Shown piece after piece: positions 30,990-40,310 of a stretch of DNA of 64,000 nt. A program made the position numbers and the translations under genes. The stretch covers positions 1 to 64,000 of the IMG/VR virus record IMGVR_UViG_3300036818_000107. One strand, written 5' to 3'. Below the pieces are notes generated by a model that was not told the DNA's origin, ran no database searches, and saw nothing but the letters and a program-made list of their open reading frames with translations. Within the stretch, counting starts at the first letter, position 1. Each line of letters opens with the position of its first letter. The stretch comes from a virus.

Positions 30990-32434
30990 CAGGCAGACCT
31001 CACTCGACCGATTTTGGCAGCATAGGCAGGTGCTCTCAGAGCTAGCGTCTTATCAGAAGTAAGCGCAAACTGGCGAGTCCTGGCGTTCACTACAGCTAGA
31101 AGTGTCGTTTTGATCGGGTTGACCTCTGGACAGAGCAGAATGTCAGGATCGCGCGGGATAAGGTAGATGTCCTCAGTATTCTGAGTGCCAGTCTGGACTC
31201 GGGGGAAAGTGACACCATCACTTATAGCGTTGGTGCTGCTACTAGCAACAGTAGCCCAGTACAGGGTATTGGTGGTCGCTGGATTCTGAATGAGCCCGGT
31301 ATCCGTGAAGGAAACTACAGCCGCGTCTGATGTGATGTCATAAGCTGCGCACACGGCATATAAGCTTGCAGTACCGCTAGAGGTACCACGGAATATCCTA
31401 TATCCGATGATATCGATCACATTGCCGTCTGCATCGGTAGGAGCTGGGGTTGTCCAGGTGAGGACAACGTTCTTGGCATCGGCTGAAGGTGTCTGTGAAG
31501 CCTCTGCACTAGCAGCAGTGAGACCATAGCGGGTTACTGCTTCCATGCGGTAGTAGTAGGTAGTAGCAGCTAAGAGACTAGAGCCAGAGCCAGTATTGCC
31601 AGTTGTGCTAACGGTTCCCATGGTACCCTGGTTGGTCATGAAGCTAGAAATGACGATAGGGATGTTGCGATACGACTCAACTTCAACACCACCATCGATA
31701 GCATTGTCGCCTACAGGGGCGCTCGGGTCCCCGTAGTCGTCTCGCAAGAACATGCGTTTCATCTGCTGAACGTATCGAGCATTCTGGACATGCAACCCAT
31801 TGGCATATGACTGCATTTTAGGACTCATCATCCAAAAGTAGTCCATGCCAAGCTCTTGAGCATAGCGACCTCGCACTGCATCAATGGCATTGTCCATCAT
31901 CTGGAATGCAAGCAGCTGACTGCCCGCATCAATCTTGTTGGCATTGGCTACCATGAGGTCTATACCATCCCATTGCGGCCTCTTGGTATTGAGGGTAGCA
32001 GATGCAGAACCGTAGATGTGAGTCGTCTCCTCGAGCCACTCCATAGCCTTCGCATGAGCTCCAAGCTCCAAGTCGAACAGGTTGCCATTGGCGCGTGCGA
32101 CCTGGACCATAAAGTTACCCAGGTCCCCTACGGACTCTGTGTGTTTGATCGGGAATTGACCTTGTGTGTAGGTAGAGTTAGAAGCTGCTACTGATCCCGT
32201 GCCACTTGTGGGAGGTGCCTCTGTTGTGTGCTGTGGCTGTGGGAGTGCTGTCCGCTTATTGAAGAAGAAAGTATCCGTCTCCCATGTCTGATGTGGAATG
32301 GCTCTTCCTAATGGCCCCCACTTCCGCTGCAGCTCAGTAAGCACGGTATCGATCCTTTTGAGGATAAGATTGAGAGAGCCTCCCGTTGAGCTTAACGAAA
32401 ATGTCTCCCGAATCTCTCTAAGACTAGCTGGCAT
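30989..32434 (-). CDS. major capsid protein with Fn3-like insertion
   Basis: 481 aa. The HK97-type fold is suggested by the N-terminal arm, a long helix with HAKAMEWLEETTHIYGSA, and YFWMMSPKMQSYANGL. Between about 275 and 400 lies a fibronectin-III-like insert (YYYRMEAVTRYGLTAAS...GYRIFRGTSSG), probably displayed on the capsid. It follows the protease/scaffold gene. AGGAG precedes the ATG. Confidence 0.75.
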   Translation of the reverse strand: MPASLREIRETFSLSSTGGSLNLILKRIDTVLTELQRKWGPLGRAIPHQTWETDTFFFNKRTALPQPQHTTEAPPTSGTGSVAASNSTYTQGQFPIKHTESVGDLGNFMVQVARANGNLFDLELGAHAKAMEWLEETTHIYGSASATLNTKRPQWDGIDLMVANANKIDAGSQLLAFQMMDNAIDAVRGRYAQELGMDYFWMMSPKMQSYANGLHVQNARYVQQMKRMFLRDDYGDPSAPVGDNAIDGGVEVESYRNIPIVISSFMTNQGTMGTVSTTGNTGSGSSLLAATTYYYRMEAVTRYGLTAASAEASQTPSADAKNVVLTWTTPAPTDADGNVIDIIGYRIFRGTSSGTASLYAVCAAYDITSDAAVVSFTDTGLIQNPATTNTLYWATVASSSTNAISDGVTFPRVQTGTQNTEDIYLIPRDPDILLCPEVNPIKTTLLAVVNARTRQFALTSDKTLALRAPAYAAKIGRVRSA

Positions 32435-33801
32435 TAAAGTTCTCCTATCTGTACGTTGCCATCGAAGCTATGCTGAGCATCCATCCATCCCATCAACTGG
32501 ACTTCAAGCTCTTTGAGATCTCGCTCAGCGTTGTACCATTCTGGCTTCGGTCTTGACCGATCAAGCAACTGAAGATGAGTATTGTAGTCTCGTAGCTGCT
32601 CTTTCATGTAGTCCCCATTCCTGTAATAAGGCTTCTTAACGGGCTTGTCTTCAGCATTCGAGCCTTCCACCATACTCTTCCTCTGTGGGGCATAGCGCGG
32701 GTTTAGCTTTTGCTGCATTTCAGTGAGCTTCGTCTCAAAGGAGGTTTGCATCTCAGTGAATTTTGCATCAAGCGTTTCTTGCATGAGTTGCTCTTGCGTC
32801 TTAGGGGCTGCGACGGTATAGCCAGCCTCTTGCAAAAGCTTCAATGCATCCTCTGCAGTCGGCTTGGCCTGAACAGGAATAGTGGCATCGCCTCCCTGTG
32901 GTGGATGCTTCTCAGCTTCCTTCTGCTGATTGAGGGCCTGTTGTTGGGTGAAAGCCTCTTGCAACTCCTTTAGGAGCTGGGCTCTTTCCTCTGGTGTCAT
33001 AGGTTGCTCCGTTTCTGGAGGTGCAGACTTATCGCCCGTACTCTCCTTGCATTCTTTTCCGAGATAAGCGGCTAATCCGCTATGCGCGTTTGCTAGGTAT
33101 TCTAAGGTCTTAGCTGAAAACTTGGCTCCAACCTCAGTAATACCTAAGAACTTTAGTGCATCTGCACGTTCCATTTTGTCAGGTGCGCATTCTAACCCTA
33201 TTGCGCATGCGAGATAGTCATGAGTAGTATTGAGTGATTGTGGGTAGAGAGCTTCATTAGAGCCTTTTATTTCTTCTATGAGTGCAGTATCTTTAAATGC
33301 GAATACTTCACGAACATCTTGTGGTTCCTTGGACTCTGAGACATATTCAACGCGCGCATTAGGAATACCAGGGGATGAGGTAAAGTCGATGCCAGTCAAG
33401 CGTATGTTCTCACCACCAACCATGGGATAGGGCTCGTTGTTGTCTATGTACATCTCAGCATTGATAGCCCGTAGAGATTGAGACTTGATGTAGCCACCTT
33501 TGACCAGATTGACAACCTCTCGGCCTGCTTGTGTGTCCGGTACATCTATGAGAGCAAAGGCTTGTGTACCTTCCTTGCCTATGGCTGCAATCTTGCCGAC
33601 AATCTCATTAGTAGCATCCATGTATGCAGAGTCATGTGAGAGGTAGACAGTGAGAGGAAGCGCATTAGGATCTGCTAGTTGTTCAGAGGCAGCTTGCACA
33701 AGACGGTTCACAGTCTTAGCAGGGTATTGCCTGCCATTAAGGGACGTGGCGTCATCTTCTAGGAAGATCGATTTGATACGAGCTATGCGGTTTTCAGTCA
33801 T
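32434..33801 (-). CDS. prohead protease fused to scaffold
   Basis: 455 aa. Residues 1-170 fit a caudovirus prohead protease: NGRQYPAKTVN at the start, the His candidate in VYLSHDSAYM and the Ser candidate in YIKSQSLRAI. The rest is a Glu/Gln-rich coiled coil (LLKELQEAFTQQQALNQQ, then KFTEMQTSFETKLTEM) suited to scaffolding. Such fusions process themselves and the scaffold during capsid maturation. Confidence 0.75.
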   Translation of the reverse strand: MTENRIARIKSIFLEDDATSLNGRQYPAKTVNRLVQAASEQLADPNALPLTVYLSHDSAYMDATNEIVGKIAAIGKEGTQAFALIDVPDTQAGREVVNLVKGGYIKSQSLRAINAEMYIDNNEPYPMVGGENIRLTGIDFTSSPGIPNARVEYVSESKEPQDVREVFAFKDTALIEEIKGSNEALYPQSLNTTHDYLACAIGLECAPDKMERADALKFLGITEVGAKFSAKTLEYLANAHSGLAAYLGKECKESTGDKSAPPETEQPMTPEERAQLLKELQEAFTQQQALNQQKEAEKHPPQGGDATIPVQAKPTAEDALKLLQEAGYTVAAPKTQEQLMQETLDAKFTEMQTSFETKLTEMQQKLNPRYAPQRKSMVEGSNAEDKPVKKPYYRNGDYMKEQLRDYNTHLQLLDRSRPKPEWYNAERDLKELEVQLMGWMDAQHSFDGNVQIGEL

Positions 33802-33877
33802 AAAAATAGGCCCCTACCTTATCGGTATGGCCTACGTCTCTGTGGACTAAAGCTCTTGTGGATGTTCTGTTGTCTAC

Positions 33878-33906
33878 AGTATAGCGACTTTCGATTAGGA
33901 ATGCAA
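33878..33906 (-). promoter_or_regulatory. promoter for protease-capsid genes
   Basis: On the minus strand TTGCAT (33906-33901), 17 bases, TATACT (33883-33878). It lies at the end of the preceding small gene and about 80 bases before the protease gene, so head proteins may have an extra internal promoter for high output. Confidence 0.6.
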
Positions 33907-34092
33907 GGCGCGGGTGCTACTTGCTAGTGTCACTTGGCAGAAGTCGTGATACATCTGCAAAACCTCTGGCCATGTTTTTGTCTCAACTGTCTTGCAATGC
34001 CTACACCGTAAGTGTATCCCTTGTGCATCATAATGCAGAATAGTGTGATTATTTCTGCAACGTACTTTACGATGCTCATCGGGGTTGTTCAT
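33895..34092 (-). CDS. small zinc-ribbon protein
   Basis: 65 aa. RCRNNHTILHY...HLRCRHCKTVETKTW contains a CxxC plus further Cys/His, resembling a zinc ribbon. GGAG seven bases before the ATG; overlaps the upstream gene by 17 bases. Unknown target. Confidence 0.5.
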   Translation of the reverse strand: MNNPDEHRKVRCRNNHTILHYDAQGIHLRCRHCKTVETKTWPEVLQMYHDFCQVTLASSTRALHS

Positions 34093-34291
34093 TCGTTTGC
34101 TCCATTCTTGCTATCTTCTCTCTTGCTTCTAGAAGCTCATTGATCACATCACCTAGCACCATATCAGCATCTTCTTCGTAGGGAGGGATGCGCAACTCAT
34201 GCTTTCCATCTATAAATTGCTGCAAGGCCGTATGCATCTCTTCTTCAGTTCGATATCTATATATCTTCTTTAGCTCGGTTATTCTTGCCAT
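34076..34291 (-). CDS. small helical protein, 71 aa
   Basis: Charged, mostly helical sequence (RTEEEMHTALQQFIDGKHE; LLEAREKIARMEQTNEQ). Overlaps both neighbours by about 15 bases. AGGGAATCGAC precedes the ATG. Unrecognised. Confidence 0.5.
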   Translation of the reverse strand: MARITELKKIYRYRTEEEMHTALQQFIDGKHELRIPPYEEDADMVLGDVINELLEAREKIARMEQTNEQPR

Positions 34292-34896
34292 TGTCGATTC
34301 CCTTTCGCAACCATCAGAAAGTCATAGACGCTTTTGTTCCATCTCGCATCTGCAAGCGCGTTATGCTCAGTTCCCTCTTGCTTAGGTAGCTCAGGATTAC
34401 CTAGGTCATCGCACCATTGTTTCAGATCGCGAGTGTACATGGGGTAGCCCTTGGGCAGGTCTGCCATCGTTCCAAAGAGCTGACAAAATGCTACGTGGTC
34501 ATAAGCACTGTAATATCCATATAGCTCTATCCCGTCGTTTGGATTTGTGGACATATGGGCAAAAAAGAAGAGCTTGATCTCATCTCGTATCTGGGCACGT
34601 GTACGCCATGGACACAGGCTCAAATTAGGACGGTATCCAGGTATTGAGACACACTGTCCAGTATCAGCATGAATACTCAAGTCATACTCCAAAGTCCGCC
34701 TCTCATGCCCAAAACCGTTCTGACAAGTGGCTAGATGTGGTAAGACATTCTCTTTCACCCATTCATTCGCTTCTCTTGCATTGAAATCACAATGCTGCAA
34801 ATACAACTCCCTTCCATCCTCACACGCAATTCCTATGCTGATTAAATCTATAGTCTTTCCATCCTCTATAAACTCTGTATCAAGAAAATACTTCAT
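34279..34896 (-). CDS. DEDDh 3'-5' exoribonuclease-like protein
   Basis: 205 aa. Exonuclease motifs are LDTEFIEDG (Exo I, near residue 5), ELYGYYSAYDH (Exo II region) and EHNALADARW (Exo III with His and Asp). The order and spacing match the Rv2179c-like 3'-5' exoribonuclease family. It may trim RNA or 3' ends. GAAAGGATAGAGC start. A nuclease inserted between portal and protease genes is unusual. Confidence 0.75.
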   Translation of the reverse strand: MKYFLDTEFIEDGKTIDLISIGIACEDGRELYLQHCDFNAREANEWVKENVLPHLATCQNGFGHERRTLEYDLSIHADTGQCVSIPGYRPNLSLCPWRTRAQIRDEIKLFFFAHMSTNPNDGIELYGYYSAYDHVAFCQLFGTMADLPKGYPMYTRDLKQWCDDLGNPELPKQEGTEHNALADARWNKSVYDFLMVAKGNRQWQE

Positions 34897-34899
34897 GCT

Positions 34900-36450
34900 C
34901 TATCCTTTCGGCTTCTCATCCTTCTGCTCAGGAGGCTGCTTATCCTGTGGTGGTTGCTTCCCATCTTGGTTATCGTCTGGATTCTGATTATCCCCTTGCT
35001 GCATACGTTGCATGGCTTGCTGAGCGCCTTGCAGTGAGAGCTGAGCTTGTTGTGTCTGCTCTTCTTCCATAGTCTCTAGTCGAGCTACAGGCGTGATGAT
35101 ATTGCCTGTGATGATAGCGTTCGTATCGCCACCTTTCACAGCTAAGCGACCTCTACCCTCACGTGCCTCATTGATCGTGAGAGAGCCATTGCGGATGCCC
35201 TTGTCCTCAACATCTGCTATCTCATTATCGTCTCGATAGTCTGCTGTATGTACGTCTACTGCCCAATCCTCAATACCCTTCCCTACTTTTATAGCTCTAT
35301 AATTGAATTTCTCGAGTATTGTCCTCTTATGCGGCGCTACTGTGTTATAATCGAAAGACTTCTCTTGACTGTCACCTGTACCACCTCCCAAATTGCCTGA
35401 CTCTATGATGTTGAGCTGAGCAGGTGGCACGCCATACACGACTAGGACTCTATCGCGCTGCTTATTCTGGCTTTTGTCAAAGTCAAGCTCTATAGAGCCT
35501 TTACCGTACTCATTGATCTTGCTTCCCCCGTACATGACAGGTGGCCTGTGCGCATTCTCTATGCCTGTGTAGTTTTCCTCATACCACTTGAGGTAGCGGC
35601 TCCCATCGCTCTCATCAGAGTCAGGCCCCATCTCAACCCAGTAAGATGGCTTGCCACCTTGGCGAAAGAACTTCTCTCCCCACGTGACCATGCTCCGATC
35701 CAAGAATACCGGGTCCTTTAGCCTCTCAATTGGTGAGAGTGCTTTCTTCTTTGCTTTCGGGTCAGGCAACCACCATCTGACAATCTCATGCGGCTCAAAT
35801 CGTACTATGTCCGTACTCTTCTCTAGCATCTGAGTATATCCTGTGATAGTCCCGTGCTTATCGAAATAGGGCGTCATGGTGAGGCTGTCAATCGGATACA
35901 GTGCTGCCACTTCATCCCCTAAATACCCTAATTCACAAAAGGCTTCTCCAAATATGAGCTCATCTGTTACTATTGAGCGTAAGAATTGCAAGAAATCCTC
36001 TTCCAGACTTTCAAATGACAGCAGATCTTTTATTCTTCCTGCATTCTTTTCGCTCCCCTTGCCCTTCTCAACTTCAACACTTTCCCATCCACCTGATGTC
36101 ATACGAGAGGCTATCCTATCCACACAGCCTGATACCCACTGATCACCAAGATAGACCTGGTAATAAATGTCTTTCTTTTGCCTGTCATCTAGCAGCCCGT
36201 CGCGTGTCACGACACTGCCTAGACCGAGTGAGGTGTCATCCCATGCCATGCTGAGATTTTTAGGCCCTCTCGACTGTGGAGCCTTCGCACTCCGCTTCGA
36301 TGCTGCTTCTAGGTTGATGATACCCACATTGCGCTCGTACATTTCTGAGGTGTGAGAATTGGAAGGGTACTTAGGAACATCATACGGGCGTTCTATCACA
36401 CGTGAGCGCCGTTTTCGTGTGCGTAGCCAGTTAGGGAAGCTTATCGCCAT
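34900..36450 (-). CDS. portal protein
   Basis: 516 aa. The HK97-type portal pattern is seen: KDIYYQVYLGDQWVSGCVDR in the N-terminal wing, VRWWLPDPKAKKKALSPIERL in the clip/stem region, and a Gln/Pro/Asp-rich tail from about 470. It follows the large terminase in the usual order. GGAGG precedes the ATG. Confidence 0.85.
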   Translation of the reverse strand: MAISFPNWLRTRKRRSRVIERPYDVPKYPSNSHTSEMYERNVGIINLEAASKRSAKAPQSRGPKNLSMAWDDTSLGLGSVVTRDGLLDDRQKKDIYYQVYLGDQWVSGCVDRIASRMTSGGWESVEVEKGKGSEKNAGRIKDLLSFESLEEDFLQFLRSIVTDELIFGEAFCELGYLGDEVAALYPIDSLTMTPYFDKHGTITGYTQMLEKSTDIVRFEPHEIVRWWLPDPKAKKKALSPIERLKDPVFLDRSMVTWGEKFFRQGGKPSYWVEMGPDSDESDGSRYLKWYEENYTGIENAHRPPVMYGGSKINEYGKGSIELDFDKSQNKQRDRVLVVYGVPPAQLNIIESGNLGGGTGDSQEKSFDYNTVAPHKRTILEKFNYRAIKVGKGIEDWAVDVHTADYRDDNEIADVEDKGIRNGSLTINEAREGRGRLAVKGGDTNAIITGNIITPVARLETMEEEQTQQAQLSLQGAQQAMQRMQQGDNQNPDDNQDGKQPPQDKQPPEQKDEKPKG

Positions 36451-36462
36451 GGCCTAGTCCTC

Positions 36463-36690
36463 CTAATGGACAACAAGAATTATCTGACCATCCAAGAAAC
36501 AAGGAGTGAACCCGAGCGCAAAAAGATCTTGCTCAATTCTATTCCTCTCATGAAAGGCTTTCTTTCTCTCATCTTTATTTATCTGCTTTAGTTGTGCGTT
36601 GTGTAGTCTTTCCCACTCATTGACTTTTGAACGCAGTTGATCAACATTGATAGATTGTTCTACTGTTACCGGCTCTTCATTTATCGCCAT
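36463..36690 (-). CDS. small helical protein between terminase and portal
   Basis: 75 aa, charged helices (LRSKVNEWERLHNAQLKQI), then a hydrophobic end. GAGGAGG precedes the ATG; overlaps terminase by 10 bases. Unrecognised. Confidence 0.5.
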   Translation of the reverse strand: MAINEEPVTVEQSINVDQLRSKVNEWERLHNAQLKQINKDERKKAFHERNRIEQDLFALGFTPCFLDGQIILVVH

Positions 36691-38111
36691 GCTAATTCGT
36701 CCTCCTCTTCATACAGTTCTCTCTCTTTCTCTTCTTCAGTTGGCTTGTGTACGACCATACCGCCTACTGCATTCTTGCCACCCATTAGTTCGGTAAACGC
36801 CCATACATGCCCATCCAGACGGTCTGGAGATCGCTCGCCGGGAACCCAGTTACACATCTGATCTTCGGTATCTGAGAATACCCCCACGTGGTGGATAAGA
36901 GCACGCTGGTAAAGATCAGAGATAGGTTCAGCTCGTAGTTGCTTCCCACGTGAGGCTCTTACTGCCTTGAACTTGATACTCCCCATATTCCTCTCTTTTG
37001 CAATATTGCGGATAATTGTACCAACCATCTCACCTCCAAAGTTGATCTCACCAACAATACAATCAGCTTGAAATATGTCATAGGCCTTAACCGCTGCTGT
37101 AGCCCACTCATTTGGCGTCCCTACCATACTGTAATCTGCCAACATGTAGCCGTGATTATCGACTCCCAGACCTGCTACAATGATGCCAGCTTCAGCAGGG
37201 TCCTCACTTGTCTCTAAGCTCGTAGCAGGTGGGTCTACTGCGACCACAATGCGCTTTAGCTCAGGACATTCCCGTACACGGTTATCATCAATCCATTTCC
37301 TCTTCCACAGCGCCCCGTCAATATCATCTACTACATCCCCATCTATTTCTTGCTTGCCAAGTCTAGTCCCTTTATATTTACGGTCTATTTCATGTATAAA
37401 TCGTTTTGATAGGTTTTCTCTATTATCATAAGTTGAGCCATTGGTAACAACAGTGCTGGGATCAGCAAGTAAAGCCTTTATTTCTTTGGTATTGCGCGGA
37501 GTTGTAGTAAAAATAGCTTGTGGCTCAACACCAGGCGCAGGGTAAATACGCAAGCCGAATGAAAGTTGGTCAAATGCGTCCCAATACTGCCATGACGCTA
37601 ATTCATCTCCCCAAGCAAATGAGTGCTGCGGGCCTCGCATCTGGTCGGGCTCTTCGGCGCTGTAAGTTGTGGCATACGAGCCATTAGGCCATATCAAGAG
37701 CCGCTTCGATGGGTAGTATGTGGGCGTAAACCAAGGTGGCGATATCGGAATGATACCGGATCGGCCCTTGATCATCACATCCCTGACATCGGCTACTGTT
37801 CTACCGACTAAGGCTATGTGACACCCGGGGTATTCCTGAGCTTTTTCTATGATCCACTCAGCACCGGATCTGGTCTTGCCAAAGCCTCTACCAGCCTTGA
37901 TAACCCAGGTAGACCAGTTACCCTCGGGTGCTATCTGCTTGTCACGCGCCCACGCTCGCCATGTATATTTAAGCCTTAATGCTTGTTCCTTTGGAACCTT
38001 TTTAATGTACTCATACTTTCGTTTTTTGCTCCATGAAGCAAATTCACGAAAGAGCCTGATCTCTTGATCAAGCGTGATGTTACCTTTTGTTAGCCTAGTC
38101 TTTATCTTCAT
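36681..38111 (-). CDS. terL: terminase large subunit
   Basis: 476 aa. Walker A GRGFGKT (about 74-80), Walker B with the catalytic acid in FAWGDELASW (about 166-174) and a C-terminal RNase H-like nuclease beginning IVVAVDPPATS with GYMLADYS downstream. This motor pumps DNA into the prohead and cuts concatemers. It overlaps the small subunit gene by 17 bases. Confidence 0.95.
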   Translation of the reverse strand: MKIKTRLTKGNITLDQEIRLFREFASWSKKRKYEYIKKVPKEQALRLKYTWRAWARDKQIAPEGNWSTWVIKAGRGFGKTRSGAEWIIEKAQEYPGCHIALVGRTVADVRDVMIKGRSGIIPISPPWFTPTYYPSKRLLIWPNGSYATTYSAEEPDQMRGPQHSFAWGDELASWQYWDAFDQLSFGLRIYPAPGVEPQAIFTTTPRNTKEIKALLADPSTVVTNGSTYDNRENLSKRFIHEIDRKYKGTRLGKQEIDGDVVDDIDGALWKRKWIDDNRVRECPELKRIVVAVDPPATSLETSEDPAEAGIIVAGLGVDNHGYMLADYSMVGTPNEWATAAVKAYDIFQADCIVGEINFGGEMVGTIIRNIAKERNMGSIKFKAVRASRGKQLRAEPISDLYQRALIHHVGVFSDTEDQMCNWVPGERSPDRLDGHVWAFTELMGGKNAVGGMVVHKPTEEEKERELYEEEDELAWR

Positions 38112-38586
38112 TGTCTATAGCCGCTGAGAGCCCCATGAGCAGTTCATTCTTGGCCTGCTCTGCCATCGTATTGATTTCTGTATGAATGTTAACCTCTGGC
38201 TGCTTATCCCTATACTCTGGCATGCGTGCCTTAGCCATGAACTCAAGAAGCCGGTCACTGGGCTCAATCACCAGAGGTAACCTGCCCTCTACATCAATAG
38301 TCTTCCCTTTCATGGCACGTGTCCATATCTCAGCACGGATCATATCGTTGGCATCTTCTTTCGCCTCGTTGTATCGAAATGAGAAGGTCTCATCATGCTC
38401 TTCCCACTGCCTGATTGTCGATCTGTCTATATTCGCCGTCATACATGCCGCTCTTACATTAGCTGTCATTGAAAAAGCTTTAAGAAACTTCTCTTGCGTT
38501 TCTAGCCTCTGTTGTTTTGTTAGCCTGTTTCCTGGGCTTCTTGCACTCGTTCGTACGTGATGTGATGGTTTGCGGGTATCAGGCAT
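38095..38586 (-). CDS. terS: terminase small subunit
   Basis: 163 aa. The N-terminal HTH (ETQEKFLKAFSMTANVRAACMTANIDRSTIRQWEE region, about 28-62) recognises DNA. An oligomerisation helix and acidic C-terminus follow. Its position directly upstream of terL supports the call. GGAGG six bases before the ATG. Confidence 0.85.
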   Translation of the reverse strand: MPDTRKPSHHVRTSARSPGNRLTKQQRLETQEKFLKAFSMTANVRAACMTANIDRSTIRQWEEHDETFSFRYNEAKEDANDMIRAEIWTRAMKGKTIDVEGRLPLVIEPSDRLLEFMAKARMPEYRDKQPEVNIHTEINTMAEQAKNELLMGLSAAIDNEDKD

Positions 38587-39958
38587 GGGTAGCCTCCTCT
38601 ACACGGTCTAGGAGTGTGGCTTGTTGGTTGGTGAGTTGTTCCCACCTCGTGATACATACGTCAATGTAGGCAGGCGATAGCTCGCAACCGATGACTTTGC
38701 GCTCCCCTGATAGGTTCTCAGCAGCTATCACAGAGATACCGGAGCCCAGGAAAGGATCAAAGATGATATCTTGCTCGGAGCCATATTTCTCAAATGCCCA
38801 CTCTGCTAGCTTTATGGGCTTCTGCGATGGATGTACGCGTCTTTGCCCTTGTTCGCTTTCCTTCATTAAACCATTCCACATGTGTTTGAAGATGCGCACC
38901 GCGCTATCATCACTACACCACGCTAGCTCAGCATCGGCAAAGTTCCCTGTGTTCTCTTTATCCCATACAATCCAACAAGAGGAGTGAGGAAGAGCCTGCG
39001 CATAGTAGTTAGCGCCCCACCATATTTGTACAGCCTTTGGGAAAGACTCGAGGCATAGAGCAGAGGAAGCTATAGCCGTGTCTATGCTATCATCACCAAC
39101 TATGGGAGCATACTTGCCAGCTTTTATCTTAGGAGCGATCCTAAGATTATTTTTACTTCCTGGTGGATTTGCGCCTCCGATACTGCCTCTATCTGATTTG
39201 CTCCCAAAGGGCTTGGAACCACCGACGGTTCCAAGCCCTTTTCTATTCTTCACACCGCCAAAGGGGATATCATATGCCTCACCTCCACCAACGTATCCGT
39301 TGGTGGCAACGATATCAATGCCATATGGTGGATCACTCCAGACAAAATTTACATCAACATTCTTCAGAAGCTTTTCATACGTCTCTTTGTCAGTAGCATT
39401 CATACAAGCTATAGTGTGACGTCCCAGCTGCCATACATCCCCCAGCTTTACCCGCGTCTGCTCTTCATCTGGCTCAGCTTCAAAATCGTCCTCTTCATCC
39501 TCACCTTCATTCCCGAGATACTCATCTCCCAAGCCCTCTAGCAGTTGCCTCAAATACTCATCATCCGTTCCAAGGCTTGCTAGATCAAACCCCGCGTCTT
39601 GTTGTTCTTGTAACAGCTCGGCCAGTGCCCTATCATCATCTTGTGCTTCTTGACTATGCATGTTGTCTGCAATTAAGTAGCCAGAAATTTGCTCCTCAGT
39701 CCAATCAGCAGGGAGAATATCGGCTCTCAGCTCTGTGTAGCCTAGCTTTGTAGCGGCTTGCACAATCCCATGCCCTGCTACAATCAAATAGCCCTGTGGC
39801 CCATCCTGTACAACAATAGAGCGACCCTGGCCGAACCTCACAAGGCTGCTCACCAGCTTGGATACTTGCGCCTCTGGATGCTGACGGTAGTTTCTCGGGT
39901 GAGCATTCAGTTTATCCAATGGCACTATTCGATTTTGCTTCAGAGGGCTCTCACTCAT
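38579..39958 (-). CDS. ParB-domain DNA methyltransferase 1
   Basis: 459 aa. A ParB-like nuclease-type domain (about 10-100: LNAHPRNYR...GYLIVAGHGIVQAATKLGY) is followed by an acidic linker. An N6/N4 methyltransferase domain then carries DPPYGIDI (209 on) and the SAM-binding FDPFLGSG (about 408). Such fusions are common in phages and protect DNA from host restriction. It lies just upstream of the terminases and could mark packaging-competent DNA. A second, distantly related fusion is at 48465-49781. Confidence 0.85.
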   Translation of the reverse strand: MSESPLKQNRIVPLDKLNAHPRNYRQHPEAQVSKLVSSLVRFGQGRSIVVQDGPQGYLIVAGHGIVQAATKLGYTELRADILPADWTEEQISGYLIADNMHSQEAQDDDRALAELLQEQQDAGFDLASLGTDDEYLRQLLEGLGDEYLGNEGEDEEDDFEAEPDEEQTRVKLGDVWQLGRHTIACMNATDKETYEKLLKNVDVNFVWSDPPYGIDIVATNGYVGGGEAYDIPFGGVKNRKGLGTVGGSKPFGSKSDRGSIGGANPPGSKNNLRIAPKIKAGKYAPIVGDDSIDTAIASSALCLESFPKAVQIWWGANYYAQALPHSSCWIVWDKENTGNFADAELAWCSDDSAVRIFKHMWNGLMKESEQGQRRVHPSQKPIKLAEWAFEKYGSEQDIIFDPFLGSGISVIAAENLSGERKVIGCELSPAYIDVCITRWEQLTNQQATLLDRVEEATHA

Positions 39959-39961
39959 ATC

Positions 39962-40060
39962 TCACCGTGGCATTCTTCTCGACTCAGCATACAGCGCCAA
40001 CCCATAGCCCACTATCACACCAGCTATCACACCTACGAGACATACTATCAGTTCATTCAT
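39962..40060 (-). CDS. mini membrane protein, 32 aa
   Basis: MNELIVCLVGVIAGVIVGYG followed by a charged tail: one transmembrane helix. It lies immediately upstream of the methyltransferase gene, whose GGTGAG site follows the stop. Own ribosome site is weak, so confidence is low. Confidence 0.4.
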   Translation of the reverse strand: MNELIVCLVGVIAGVIVGYGLALYAESRRMPR

Positions 40061-40096
40061 GCATTCACACGTATTCCCTGGTTGGAGTGGATAGAC

Positions 40097-40195
40097 ATGA
40101 AAACGTTTTCCCTGAATGCCATGCCTATCCTGAAAGATCATGTACGATGGGCCAGCTATGACTCTGAAACAAACAAAAAGTTGAAATGGGGCTGA
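40097..40195 (+). CDS. possible 32-aa plus-strand peptide
   Basis: An ATG at 40097 has GGAG about 11 bases upstream and opens a frame coding a basic peptide (MKTFSLNAMPILKDHVRWA...) that ends at 40195. It opposes the leader of the late operon. Could be chance. Confidence 0.2.
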   Translation: MKTFSLNAMPILKDHVRWASYDSETNKKLKWG

Positions 40196-40226
40196 CCGAT
40201 GTGAGCAGCCATTGCTACTCATCCAC

Positions 40227-40282
40227 ATTGTAACATGTGCACAAGTGAAGTCAAGATGTTTAGTGCAACATGCACTAAACAT
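40227..40282 (-). promoter_or_regulatory. late-operon promoter with upstream palindrome
   Basis: On the minus strand TTGACT (40254-40249), 16 bases, TACAAT (40232-40227). Directly upstream of the -35, ATGTTTAGTGCA and TGCACTAAACAT form a 27-bp palindrome around ACA (40256-40282), centred about 49 bases before the start of transcription. That position is typical of an activator site. All head, tail and lysis genes lie downstream in the same direction. Confidence 0.75.
40256..40282. repeat. 27-bp palindrome at late promoter
   Basis: ATGTTTAGTGCA, three bases and TGCACTAAACAT: a perfect 12-bp inverted repeat touching the late promoter's -35. Probable activator or repressor site. Confidence 0.75.
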
Positions 40283-40310
40283 GGATATTTGTTCTACATG
40301 AAAGGCACAT

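Noticed and set aside
40097-40195. plus-strand 32-aa peptide as a regulator of the late operon
   Set aside because: Only a weak ribosome site and no promoter; listed with low confidence and not used in the model.
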